Assembly (NCBI GenBank): GCA_963844255.1
Contig: CAWJNP010000041.1
Coordinates: 62,001-126,000 of the forward strand
Reading direction: 5' to 3'
DNA: 64,000 bases
Source: SZAS-79 sp963844255
GTDB taxonomy: Bacteria; Pseudomonadota; Gammaproteobacteria; Burkholderiales; SG8-39
In this document: piece by piece, positions 35,988 to 45,103 of the stretch
Layout of the letters: the number at the start of each line of letters is the position of its first letter
How positions within the stretch are numbered: the first letter of the stretch is position 1
Notes under the pieces: model-generated
Seen by the model: only the letters and a program-made list of their open reading frames with translations
Databases searched by the model: none
What the model was told of the DNA's origin: nothing
Program-made: the position numbers and the translations under genes

Positions 35988-37286
35988 TTACGCGATGGCC
36001 GCGAGATTCTTCTGCAGGAAATGCGCGCAGGCGAGCACGCGTGCGTCGTCGCCGATGCGCCCGACCACCTGGAAGCCGATCGGCAGCCCGTTGGGGCCGT
36101 GGCCGTAGGGCACGTGCACGCAGGGCACATGCAGCAGGGTCCAGGTGCGGTTGAAATACGGCAGGCCGGTGGCGCCGAGCCCCCTGGGCGCCTCGCCCTG
36201 GCTGCTCGGCACGACGAGCACGTCGAGATCGCCCATCACCGCGTCGAAGCTGCGCCGCCCTTCGCGCGCGAGCGCCATCGCGGCTTCGTAATCGGCCGGT
36301 GCCACTTCGAAACCGCGCGCGAGCTGGCTGCGCAGCGGTTCGCGAATCATGTCGCGGTGCCGTTCGTACTCGTCGGTCAGGCAGCGCGCAACCTCGTAGT
36401 CCCAGATCAGCGCCTGCGCATCGTGCAACTGCGCGTAGGGCGCGGGCAGGGTGAAGTCGCTGACCTTCGCGCCCGCCCGTGCGAATGCGGCACCAAGCCC
36501 GGCGAAGAGTTGCTGCACCTCGGGATGCGCGTGGGGCCATTGCGGCGTCAGGCACAGGCCCACGCGCGGCGCGACAGGATCTGCCGGCACGGCCAGCGCC
36601 CGACCCGAGAGTGCGCCGGTGATCAGACCCATGTCGGCGACGGAGCGCGCAAACAGTCCCACCGTGTCGAGGCAGTACGAGATCGGCTTGATGCCCGCGG
36701 TGGGCAGCAGCGCGTAGCTCGGTTTGTAGCCGGTCGCGCCGCAGAACGAGGCGGGGCGTATGGTCGAGCCCACGGTCTGCGTACCGAAGGCAACCGGCAC
36801 CATGCCGTCGGCGACCGCGGCCGCCGATCCTGAGGAGGATCCGCCGGGCGTGTGCTCCGGGTTGTGCGGGTTGCGCGTCTTGCCCGGCGGGAAGGTCGCG
36901 AACTCGGTGGTCACCGTCTTGCCGAGGATGAGTCCCCCGGCCTTGCGTGCAAGCGACACGACCGCGGCGTCGGCCGGCGGCTGGTGGCCGGCATAGATCG
37001 GCGATCCGTACCCGGTCGGGCAATCCCAGGTGTCGAATACGTCCTTCACGCCGAAAGGCAGGCCGTGCAGCGGGCCGCGGATCGGTCCGCGGTCGAGTTC
37101 GCGCGCGACGGCAAGCACGGCGTCCCGGTCGAGGTGGGTCCAGGCCTGGACCACGGGCTCGCGCGCGGCAATGTGTTCGAGCAGGCCGTGCACCAGGGAT
37201 TCGGCGGTCAGCTCGCGTCGGGCGAGCCGCGAAGTCAGTTCGACCGCGCCCAGCGTGTGGAGCGCCCTGTGCGCTTCCAGTCCCAC
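35988..37286 (-). CDS. Amidase-signature hydrolase
   Basis: A 432-aa protein of the amidase-signature family. Catalytic Lys in LHGLPFGVKDVFD, the two signature serines in HTPGGSSSGSAAAVADG and the following VGSTIRPASFCGATG. I choose GTG 37286, four bases after the GNAT stop, because the longer frame to 37355 overlaps that gene and encodes an Arg/Cys-rich stretch unlike the family. Substrate unknown; homologues hydrolyse aryl or small aliphatic amides. Confidence 0.82.
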   Translation of the reverse strand: MGLEAHRALHTLGAVELTSRLARRELTAESLVHGLLEHIAAREPVVQAWTHLDRDAVLAVARELDRGPIRGPLHGLPFGVKDVFDTWDCPTGYGSPIYAGHQPPADAAVVSLARKAGGLILGKTVTTEFATFPPGKTRNPHNPEHTPGGSSSGSAAAVADGMVPVAFGTQTVGSTIRPASFCGATGYKPSYALLPTAGIKPISYCLDTVGLFARSVADMGLITGALSGRALAVPADPVAPRVGLCLTPQWPHAHPEVQQLFAGLGAAFARAGAKVSDFTLPAPYAQLHDAQALIWDYEVARCLTDEYERHRDMIREPLRSQLARGFEVAPADYEAAMALAREGRRSFDAVMGDLDVLVVPSSQGEAPRGLGATGLPYFNRTWTLLHVPCVHVPYGHGPNGLPIGFQVVGRIGDDARVLACAHFLQKNLAAIA

Positions 37287-37290
37287 CGGG

Positions 37291-37812
37291 CTACTTCTTG
37301 TCGAGCGTCGGCGGACGCCAGTTGAAGGGCAGCGGGCCGGGCACGCGCAGTACACGCACCATGCGCGTTGCAGACTCCTTGCCGCGGTAGTAGCCGGGGA
37401 CTTCGACTGTTTCGGCGAAGCCCATGGCGCGATAGAAGGCGCGCGCGGCCTCGTTGCTGGAGCGCAGTTCGAGGTGGATCGAGGCGAGCCCGGCGGTGGC
37501 GACCGATTCGATCAGCCATTCGATCAGGCGGCGGCCCACGCTGTGGCGGCGGTGGGTCGGACGCACCGCGAGCAGCACCAGGTGCGCGCGCTCGTCGCCG
37601 AATTCCATGATTGCGAAGCCCACCAGCTGGCTGCGGTCGCAGGCCACCAGGGTCACGGTGTCGCGGTCGTTCATCGCGCGCCGGATCCGTTCGGGCTCGT
37701 ACTTCCAGCCCAGTCCCGCCTCGATCAGGTCGCGCGACATCAGCGCGATCGCCTTGGCGTCGTCAGCTTGGGCGATCCTCAGGGTGATGGCGGTGGCATT
37801 CATGGAATTCAT
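37291..37812 (-). CDS. GNAT-family N-acetyltransferase
   Basis: A 173-aa protein. The acetyl-CoA loop is VRPTHRRHSVGRRLIEWL, close to the Q/RxxGxG/A consensus, with a C-terminal EAARAFYRAMGFAETVEVPGYY, the usual strand-helix ending. The RimI-like layout suggests protein or small-molecule N-acetylation. Followed at once by the amidase gene, so likely one transcript. Confidence 0.82.
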   Translation of the reverse strand: MNSMNATAITLRIAQADDAKAIALMSRDLIEAGLGWKYEPERIRRAMNDRDTVTLVACDRSQLVGFAIMEFGDERAHLVLLAVRPTHRRHSVGRRLIEWLIESVATAGLASIHLELRSSNEAARAFYRAMGFAETVEVPGYYRGKESATRMVRVLRVPGPLPFNWRPPTLDKK

Positions 37813-37908
37813 TCTGCCACAGGTCGCGGGCGTGCAAGCCCGCCGGGGTCCTCATCGTCGCGGATTTCGCTCGGAGCGACCCGTCTGCCAGACGCCAGGA
37901 ACCCGGTC

Positions 37909-37914
37909 TATAAT
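37909..37914 (+). promoter_or_regulatory. Candidate -10 box for the HTH gene
   Basis: TATAAT in CGGTCTATAATGTCAG, 33 nt before the ATG at 37947. Immediately downstream, ATGTCAGTAAGT (37914) and ATGTCAGTATGT (37966) form a repeat pair around the start region that could be an autoregulatory site. Confidence 0.4.
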
Positions 37915-37946
37915 GTCAGTAAGTAACCATCTGATCTGCGTGGAAT

Positions 37947-38300
37947 ATGGCTACTACCGAAAATAATGTCAGTATGTTCAGTCGCGCCAATCGGCTGTTG
38001 TCGCTCACCCTGCTGCTCGGCCAGTCGCGCCTGCGCGCGGCCGACGCGGCGCAGATGTTCGGCGTGACCGTGCGCACGCTGTACCGCGACATGGATGACT
38101 TGCGCGCCGCGGGCTTCGCGATCGAGGCGCAGCCCGGCGTCGGGTATGCGATGACCTCGCCACCGGCCATCGGTCCACTGTGTCTCGGACGCGACGAACT
38201 GCGCGCGCTGATCGCGGGCGCGAAGCTGGTCAAGGCCGGCGGTGACGCGGCACTTGCGGGCGCGGCGGCGAGCCTGCTGAAGAAGGCGCAGGGGTTGTAG
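37947..38300 (+). CDS. Short HTH-11/DeoR-like DNA-binding protein
   Basis: A 117-aa protein. A winged helix-turn-helix (residues about 12-60, SLTLLLGQSRLRAADAAQMFGVTVRTLYRDMDDLRAAGF) matches the N-terminal half of YafY/WYL regulators. The WYL ligand domain is absent: the protein stops about 50 residues after the wing. It is 7 nt upstream of the zeta-toxin-like gene, so it may act as its repressor or as an antitoxin-like partner. Confidence 0.72.
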   Translation: MATTENNVSMFSRANRLLSLTLLLGQSRLRAADAAQMFGVTVRTLYRDMDDLRAAGFAIEAQPGVGYAMTSPPAIGPLCLGRDELRALIAGAKLVKAGGDAALAGAAASLLKKAQGL

Positions 38301-38307
38301 GCGGCGG

Positions 38308-39051
38308 GTGCCGAATCTCTTCGTCATCGCCGGTCCGAATGGCGCCGGCAAGTCCACCTCCGCGCCGCGGCTGCTGACCGGCGTCCGGCGGGTTGCCGCC
38401 TTCGTCAACGCGGACGATATCGCAGTCGCGCAAGGCGTCGGCGAGATCGAAGCCGGACGGATCATGCTCGGCAGGCTCGACGAACTTGCGGGCGGGCGGA
38501 AGGACTTCGCCATCGAGACCACGCTCGCGAGCCGCAGCCTGCGCCCGCGGATCGAGGCGCTGCGGAAGGCGGGTTACTTCTTCCACCTGACCTTCGTCTG
38601 GTTGCCGAACGCGGACATGGCCGTTCAACGGGTGGCGGCGCGCGTGCGTGCGGGCGGGCATGCGATACCGGAGCCGGTCATCCGGCGGCGGTATGCGCGC
38701 GGGCTGGACAACTTCTTCAACCTCTACATGCCGATTGCAGACGCGTGGCAGATGGTCGACAATTCCTCGCCCGACAAGCGCCGTTCGATCGCGATGCGAA
38801 TGCCGGGCGGGCCCATTCGGGTCGATGATCTCGAACTGTGGCAACAATTCTTGCGAGGTGCCATGAAGCCAGTTCAAAAGGCGGAACAGCAGCTTCTCCG
38901 CGTTCCTGCATCCGAGTTCAATGGGGATGAGGTCATCGAGGCGATGGATCTGGCTGTGCACGAGGCCATCGCCCGTCACAAAGCGCTCGGCCAGTCCATT
39001 GTCGTGTGGCGTGACGGGAAGGTGGTGGTTGTGCCGGCGGAGGAGATCTAG
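38308..39051 (+). CDS. Zeta-toxin-like P-loop kinase with C-terminal extension
   Basis: A 247-aa protein from GTG 38308. Walker A IAGPNGAGKST near residue 7, FVNADDIA and FAIETTLASRSL (substrate-side residues), FVWLPNADMAVQRVAARVRAGGHAIPE with the arginines of the family, and MVDNSSPD. The zeta-like domain ends near residue 185. The last 60 residues (MKPVQKAEQQLL to GQSIVVWRDGKVVVV) look like a separate small DNA-binding-like or partner protein joined in frame, with an internal ATG at its start. Zeta proteins phosphorylate UDP-sugars; here the target is unproven. Confidence 0.75.
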   Translation: MPNLFVIAGPNGAGKSTSAPRLLTGVRRVAAFVNADDIAVAQGVGEIEAGRIMLGRLDELAGGRKDFAIETTLASRSLRPRIEALRKAGYFFHLTFVWLPNADMAVQRVAARVRAGGHAIPEPVIRRRYARGLDNFFNLYMPIADAWQMVDNSSPDKRRSIAMRMPGGPIRVDDLELWQQFLRGAMKPVQKAEQQLLRVPASEFNGDEVIEAMDLAVHEAIARHKALGQSIVVWRDGKVVVVPAEEI

Positions 39052-39125
39052 TTCAATCCCGGGTCGGGGAGCCAATCGGGGACAATTCTGGTAACCCCCG
39101 ACACTGATTTCGCCGACTTTCTTCA

Positions 39126-39245
39126 GTCGGCCTGCACGAAGCGTTCACTTTTAGACTTTCGGCCTATGGACACCCCGGTAATCAGAACGTAGCGTATATA
39201 TCCGTAGCCCCCCGTGTTGCGTGAACGGCGGCAAAGCCGTTAGTC
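39126..39245 (+). repeat. Possible attC-like or cassette-border sequence
   Basis: AAGCGTTCAC near the left and GTGAACGGCG near the right pair across about 80 nt. The right arm ends GCCGTTAGTC, one mismatch from the GTTRRRY core, and a small low-GC gene follows. An internal CGGCCTATGGACA..ACGTAGCGT string resembles the middle of attC-like site 1 at 9480. Weak on its own. Confidence 0.3.
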
Positions 39246-39274
39246 CAACGCATTTCTCCTCTGAGAGAGCGAAG

Positions 39275-39490
39275 ATGATTATTGACGCAAAGGCAGGCCC
39301 ATTGCTTGACGAATACAAAGTGGCGCTCGAGGACGAAGCTGCGGCAGTAAGTGCACTGCACGCATCCCTGAAGAGCGGCAACAAGAATTCAGAGTCCCTA
39401 ATCGCGCTTACGAAGGCGATGCAAGATGCGCACGGAAGGGCAATGAGCATCCTTAGTCGGCTGGAACAGTTTCGACTGGACAAAGGCTAG
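39275..39490 (+). CDS. Small helical protein of unknown function
   Basis: A 71-aa protein from ATG 39275 with GAGAGAGC upstream. Almost entirely helical in character (LLDEYKVALEDEAAAVSALHASL; ALTKAMQDAHGRAMSILSRLEQF). Low GC compared with its surroundings. No family recognised. Confidence 0.5.
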   Translation: MIIDAKAGPLLDEYKVALEDEAAAVSALHASLKSGNKNSESLIALTKAMQDAHGRAMSILSRLEQFRLDKG

Positions 39491-39557
39491 CTGTTGTAGA
39501 TCGGCGAAGGCGGATTTGTATAGATTCAGTCGTCTAACGCATGGACTAGATAAAAAA

Positions 39558-40310
39558 ATGTTTTGCCATATATGTGGCGAGAAATTGCCGGATTCCGCAG
39601 TTTTTTGTCAAAAATGCGGAACCAAACTTGCGTTAGAGACAGGATCCATTTGCTCGGAGCCGTTCTCACAGATGGATGCGAGGAATTCCCCGCTTCCGCC
39701 ATTGGGGCTCGCCAGGACAGTTTGGAGGCGAATCCACGTGCATCCAAGCTTTAAAGATGCTCGGCCATCGAATTTGGAATGGATTTCCAACTACATTGAC
39801 GTGGTATTTACAGAAGACTATGTGGTTCTCATTGCGGCCGCCGACAAAGGGAAGTTTGAGCAATTGGTAGCTGCAGCTACAGCGAATACAGATGGAAAAG
39901 GCCTTCTTGCAGGTACGCTTCTCACTCTTCCAGTCGCTCTAATTAACTCTGCCTATGAGACTGTCTACGAAAAGAAGAATGTGCTGAATCAGGGCTCCGC
40001 AAATGCGATGTTTTCTCAAGGCTTAGTTGCATATGCGCAGAGGATTAAGCTAGTAGGAACCATGTACATCCACAGCACGTTTTTTGGAATGAATAAGTTC
40101 TATAAAGTGCGTCTTTCCGGGAAATTCACAACCAGCACTCAGTCTTTTGATATGCGGATTTACTTTGACGATGAAACTACATTTGGAGGTCCGCGTCTTG
40201 TGGAGTCCGGTCTAACGAAAGCAGGATTTGCATTTGACTCCTTCGAAGACCTTACAGGTGTTGGACTTGAGAATATCCTTAAGTTCCACCAAGAATATCC
40301 AAACGCGTGA
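39558..40310 (+). CDS. Zinc-ribbon protein of unknown function
   Basis: A 250-aa protein. The N-terminal zinc ribbon is CHICGEKLPDSAVFCQKCGTKL (residues 3-23), typical of DUF-zinc-ribbon sensor or membrane-associated proteins. The remainder has a weakly hydrophobic stretch (LLAGTLLTLPVALINSAYETVY) and a beta-rich tail. Base composition is clearly AT-richer than the chromosome around it, suggesting transfer. Start chosen at the Met just before the ribbon. No function inferred. Confidence 0.6.
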   Translation: MFCHICGEKLPDSAVFCQKCGTKLALETGSICSEPFSQMDARNSPLPPLGLARTVWRRIHVHPSFKDARPSNLEWISNYIDVVFTEDYVVLIAAADKGKFEQLVAAATANTDGKGLLAGTLLTLPVALINSAYETVYEKKNVLNQGSANAMFSQGLVAYAQRIKLVGTMYIHSTFFGMNKFYKVRLSGKFTTSTQSFDMRIYFDDETTFGGPRLVESGLTKAGFAFDSFEDLTGVGLENILKFHQEYPNA

Positions 40311-40750
40311 ACACGCCAAGGTCCAGTTAGAGCACTATTTTCAGTTCCCATGAGTGCCCAGATTTGACCGGACCGAGGAGGCGATCCAACCTCGAACGCC
40401 CGACATGAATGTCAGTAAGTTGTCGTGCATCTTGCGCAGCGCAAGAACTTCAGCAAAAAAATATCAGTATCCACCCCACTAAATTCAGGCAGACGGGTTT
40501 CTCCATGAGGCAGTTTTCTCGTGAGAGCCGCAGCGTTGGCGGCATCCGCCCCTCGCGTCGGTAATGTGTGTTTCGTTCGCGCACACCGCCCGACGCGCAA
40601 GGTCGCTGCTGTCGCGTGGATTTGCTCGCGGACGGCGACACGGTTCACAATGCATTCTTCGGCAATCGGCCTTCGCCGTGCCGGTCGAATACTGCAAAGA
40701 CGATGACTCGCGCCCTGTCGAGTTTCGCTTCGCGCCACAAGGAGACCCCG
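40311..40750. other. 440-bp stretch without a recognisable gene
   Basis: It contains a 13-bp copy of AATGTCAGTAAGT (40408-40420) that also occurs at 37912-37924, so the HTH-zeta-zinc-ribbon segment is flanked by a direct repeat. Open frames through it on either strand have no family character. Otherwise I see nothing in it. Confidence 0.4.
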
Positions 40751-41123
40751 ATGACGATGACGATCAAGGACCTGGAAGCATTCGGCGACGGATGGAACAA
40801 GCACGACGTCGATTATCTGATGACGTTCATGGCGGAGGACTGCGTTTTCGAAACCTCGGCCGGGAAGGACGTGTGCGGCACGCGCTACGCCGGACGCGAA
40901 CAGGTGCGCGAAGGGTTTCGCAAAGGTGTTCAAGACGTTTCCGGATGTGGAGTTCAGGAATTCGCGCCATTTCGTCGCGGGAGATCGCGGTGTGTCCGAG
41001 TGGGTCTTCGCCGGCACCACGGTCGATGGGCGCAAGGTCGAAGTGCAGGGCGTCGACGTTTTCACATTCCGCGACGGCAAGATCGCGGTGAAGGCGTCGT
41101 TCCTCAAGAACCGCAGCGCGTAG
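40751..41123 (+). CDS. SnoaL-like (NTF2-fold) protein (frameshifted near 40917)
   Basis: ATG 40751 follows AAGGAG. The N-terminal half (DGWNKHDVDYLMTFMAEDCVFETSAG) and C-terminal half (TFPDVEFRNSRHFVAGDRGVSEW to FTFRDGKIAVKASFLKNR) are in different frames. One extra T in TTT at 40916-40918 accounts for it. The corrected 123-aa protein has the SnoaL/ketosteroid-isomerase-like pattern. Substrate unknown; it opens the plus-strand pair with the acyl-CoA synthetase. Confidence 0.75.
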
Positions 41124-41154
41124 TCCCGTCGCACGGACCGATGAGGAGACGCTG

Positions 41155-43110
41155 ATGTCTGCCGAGACGGAGTTCGCCTGGCGACCCGATCCGAACAGTT
41201 CGCCGCGGCCACGAACATGGCCGCGCTGATGCGCACGCTCGGCGTCGCAAGCTACGATGAACTGCTCCTTCGCGCCGATGCGGAACCCGGGCTGGTTCTT
41301 CGAAGGCGTGCTGAAGCATCTCGACTACCGCTTCTACCGGCCTTACACGCGTGCGCTGGACGACACGGCAGGGGCGCCCTTTACGAAATGGTGCGCCGGC
41401 GGCACGACCAACGTCGTCCTGAACGCGATCGATCGCTGGCGCGGCACGCCGACCTGGGACAAGACCGCGCTCGTCTGGGAGGGGGAGGACGGCGCGCGCA
41501 GGGACTACAGTTACCGCGAACTGGATGCCGAGGTGTGCCGCTGCGCGGGTGCGCTGCGCGCGCTGGGCGTGGTGCGCGGGGACGTGATCGCGATCTATCT
41601 TCCCAATATTCCCGAGGCGATGTTCGCGTTGCTCGCGGGGGCCAAGATGGGCGGCATCGTCATGCCGCTGTTCTCGGGGTTTGGCGCCGATGCGATGGCT
41701 TCGCGCCTCGAACTCGCGCAGGCGAGGGTGCTGATCACGGTGGATGGGTCGCTGCGGCGCGGCAAGCTGGTGGATGCCAAGGCGATCGCCGACGAGGCCG
41801 CAGCCCAGGTGCCTTCGGTGAAGGATGTCGTCGTGGTCAAGCGCACCGGCAATCCGGTCGCATGGATCGAGGGCCGCGACCACTGGTGGCACGATCTCAG
41901 CGCTGCGCAACCGGACCATGCGCCGACCGAGGAAATGGACGCGGACGCGCCGTTCCTGCTGGTGTTCACCTCGGGCACCACCGGCAAGCCCAAGGGCGTG
42001 GTCCACGGGCACACCGGGTTCATTGCCAAGATCGTGATGGACTTGTCCTTGTGCATGGACTTTCGTGCCGAGGACCGGATGCTCTGGATGTCGGACATGG
42101 GCTGGGTGGTGGGGCCGCTGATCGTTCTGGTCACCCCGGTCGTGGGCGGCACGCTGGTGCTGGTGGAGGGCGCGCCGAATTTTCCCGACCCCGACCGGAT
42201 GTGGCGCGTGGTGAGCGAACATCGCGTGACCTACCTCGGCATCGCGCCCACGACGGCGCGCACCTTCATCGCGCAGGGCAGCGAGCCGTGGAACACGCAC
42301 GATCTCTCGGCGCTGCGCGTGATGGTCTCGAGCGGCGAGCCCTGGACGCCGGATGCCTGGCGCTGGCTGTTCGATCGCGTGGGCAGGGGTCGCGTGCCGC
42401 TGCTCAACTTTTCGGGCGGCACCGAGATGATGGGCATCCTTGCGTGCTGCCTCATGCGTCCGCTCAAACCCTGCAGCTTCAACACCCCGGTGCCAGGCAC
42501 CGGCGCCGACATTTTCGACGAATCCGGGCAGCCGGTGGCGCCGGGCAGCGTCGGCGAACTGGTGATGCGCCGCCCGGTGTTCGGCCTGACCATGGGCCTG
42601 TGGAAGGACGACGCGCGCTACGTGGAGAACTACTGGAGCACCTGGAAGAATGTCTGGCACCACGGCGATTTCGCCAGCCGTGATTCTGATGGCCACTGGT
42701 ACATCCACGGCAGATCGGATGACACCCTGAAGATCGCCGGCAAGCGCACCGGCCCCTCCGAGATCGAGGCGCTGCTGATGGCGGGCGGCCGGCTTGCGGA
42801 AGCCGCGGCCATCGGCGTGCCCGACCGGATCAAGGGTTCGGCACTCGTGCTGGTGTGTTCCCTGAAGCCGGGCGTCAGTGCCGACGAAACCCTGCGCGCC
42901 GAGTTGTCGCAGGCCGTCGTGCACGGACTGGGCGTCGCGTTCCGGCCGAAGGACGTGTGCTTCGTGTCCGACCTGCCGAAGACCCGCAACCTGAAGATCA
43001 TGCGCCGCGTGATCCGCGCGGCCTACCTTGGCGAGGATGCGGGGGACCTCAGTTCGCTGGTGAATCCGGAGGCGGTGGCGGAGTTGCGGGCGCAACGGCA
43101 GGCCGGCTGA
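41155..43110 (+). CDS. Acyl-CoA synthetase, acetyl/propionyl-CoA synthetase-like (two compensating frameshifts at the N-terminus)
   Basis: About 650 aa when reconstructed from ATG 41155 (MSAETEFAWRPDP). A base is missing near 41191 and one is extra near 41288, so about 100 bp read in another frame (AATNMAALMRTLGVASYDELLLRADAEP). The rest is continuous. Adenylation motifs: VFTSGTTGKPKGVVHGH, NFSGGTEMMG, HGRSDDTLKIAGKRTGPSEIE and the C-terminal catalytic Lys in KTRNLKIMRRVIR. It makes acyl-AMP then acyl-CoA from a short-chain or other carboxylic acid. Confidence 0.82.
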
Positions 43111-43119
43111 GCCGAGACC

Positions 43120-44149
43120 CTATTTCGCCTTGGTGCCAGTGATGCGACTCAGCGACCCGGCGATGAACTCATGCACGCCCACGTTCTCGAATCCCGCCGC
43201 CCGGAAGTAGCCGATCACGTCCGATTCCGAATGCGCGAGGCCGAGCGAATCCGACACCGCCTGGCCCAGGCCCCAGTAGGCCGGCCCCCACGGTCCCGTG
43301 CGTTCGTCATTGGTGGTTTCGCCGATCAGATGCATCTCTCCGCCGGGCAGAAGCGCATCGTGCGCCTTCTTCACGACGGTCGCGATCATCTCGCGACTGT
43401 ACATGGGCAGGTTGGAGGCCATGATGGCGACATCGCAGTCGGTGGGGAACGGATCGCACGTGAAGTTGCATGGCTGCGCCGCGACGCGATCGCTCACGCC
43501 GTTTTCGGCGATGAATTCGCGCGCTCACTTCGCACATCACCGGCAGATCGAGCACCACTGCGCGTATGGCGGGATGCGCCTTCGCAGCCGCGATGCAGTA
43601 GGCCCCCGAGCCGCCGCCGATGTCCATGATGCGTGCGCGCGCCTTGAGGTCGACCTGGCGCACGAAGCGGCGGCCGGCGCCCATGCCGATCGAATAGGTT
43701 GCTGCGTGATAGCGCCTCGCGTCTGCCACCGTGAAACTGTCGATCGAACCCATGACCTTAAGGTCCTTCTCGCGAATGTGTTCGGCGAGGCGCCCCCATT
43801 CATTCCAGTTCGGCTTGGTGAAGGTTATCCACGGGCCCATGTAGCCGGGACTGCCTTCGACCAGGAAGCGCTCGACATCGGGCGCATTGCTGTGGCGGCC
43901 CGAAGTCTTCTGCAGCAGGCCGGTTGCGCAGAGCATCACCATCAAGCGCTCGGCATTGGCCGGGTGGATGTCCACTGCCGCCGCGACTTCCGCGTAGGTG
44001 CCGGCGCCCCGGCTGATCGCCGTGAAGACACCCACTTCGACGGCCGCCATCAGCGCCGCGGACTGCCCGTAGGCTTGGGCGATGTTCTGCAGGCGCACCG
44101 TGGTGACCGGCGCGCCGGTCGATGCTGAATTGCGATCTGACGATGTCAC
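43120..44149 (-). CDS. O-methyltransferase-type SAM enzyme with dimerisation domain (frameshifted near 43525)
   Basis: GTG start at 44149. The N-terminal winged-helix dimerisation domain (QNIAQAYGQSAALMAAVEVGVFTAI, ATGLLQKTS) and SAM motif RIMDIGGGSGAYCIAAAK with VVLDLPVMCEV match the PF00891 family. An extra base near 43525 shifts the frame; the continuation REFIAENGVSDRV, MASNLPMYSREMIATVVKKAHDALLPGG closes the fold. Corrected length about 342 aa. Substrates are typically phenols or polyketides. Confidence 0.78.
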
Positions 44150-44176
44150 GATGGGCCTACGACGCGATGACCGCGG

Positions 44177-44497
44177 CTACACCACGGCGCCGAGGTTCGA
44201 TTTTCCGGGCGTGTTGTCCACCACAACCGGCGACTCGAAATAGCTGATCTCAGGGGGCGCGCCGTAGCGGTCGGCAATCATCTTCTTCCATTCCGCGTTG
44301 TAGACGCGCTCGGCGGCCTCACGGCTCTCCCACAGATAGCAGCCGCCGCCCGTGTGACTCTCCGCGTCGAACAGGTAGTACTTGCGCACGAGGCCGGCGA
44401 GGCCCTGATACTTCGGCGCGGAGCCGCGAAACAGCTCCGCGGCTTTGGCCGAATCGATGTCTGCGGGCAGTTTGAAGCGGACGATGGCGGTGATCAT
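44177..44497 (-). CDS. YdhR-like monooxygenase-fold protein
   Basis: A 106-aa protein of ferredoxin-like (dimeric alpha-beta barrel) type: ITAIVRFKLPADIDSAKAAELF at the N-terminus, GLAGLVRKYYLFDAESHTGGGCYLWESREAAERVYN in the middle. This is the YdhR/ABM pattern; activity is not established for the family. On the same strand as the methyltransferase, just upstream of it. Confidence 0.7.
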   Translation of the reverse strand: MITAIVRFKLPADIDSAKAAELFRGSAPKYQGLAGLVRKYYLFDAESHTGGGCYLWESREAAERVYNAEWKKMIADRYGAPPEISYFESPVVVDNTPGKSNLGAVV

Positions 44498-44636
44498 GAT
44501 CGGTCTTCCTGATTTTTGGGTGTCGGCGTTGGTCATGCTACCCATCTTGTGGACATGAGTCACCACGCTCAGCGCGGATGAGGCAAACTCACTTGCGACG
44601 ATTTGACACGATGGTGAACCAGGGAGGCATGCAAGA

Positions 44637-45063
44637 ATGGCTGACAAACTGGGATTGAAGGAAGCACAGGCGATTGCCGAAGCGATGCTCAAGGCGGCGA
44701 CGGAAAAAGGCCTGCGGTTTTCCGTCGCAGTCGTCGATGCCGGGGGTGACCTGCTCCATCTCTCGAGGATGGAGAGCGCATCGGCGCTGAACGCGCGCAT
44801 GAGTTACAACAAGGCCTATACGGCGACCAAGTGGCAGGCGGACACGAAGGTCATCAAGTCGCGGCTTTTCGACATGACGCTGGGGGACGAAAGGCGCGAC
44901 ATCAGCCTGGTTCTGCGATCCGCTCTATACGCCCGTATGGGGCGGCATCGTTTTGCGATCGAAAGATGGAACCATGCTGGGCGCGCTGGGCGAAAGCGGC
45001 GGAACCTACCAGCAGGACGAAGAAATCGGTCAGCTGGGCAGGAAAGTTTTCGAGTCTTTGTGA
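44637..45063 (+). CDS. GlcG/HbpS-like protein (frameshifted near 44905)
   Basis: MADKLGLKEAQAIAEAMLKAA and FSVAVVDAGGDLLHLSRMESA are typical of the GlcG/HbpS heme-degrading-protein family. An inserted A at 44905 shifts the frame; the continuation AWFCDPLYTPVWGGIVLRSKDG and GALGESGGTYQQDEEI restores the family C-terminus with the stop at 45063. Corrected length is 141 aa. Role in catabolic clusters unknown. Confidence 0.75.
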
Positions 45064-45103
45064 GCAGAGTGCTTGCTGCAATCCGCAAAAAGGGGAACCG
45101 ACC

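Noticed and set aside
40412..41236. A 274-residue minus-strand open frame
   Set aside because: Opposite the SnoaL-like gene; low-complexity Arg/His composition and no start signal or family match.
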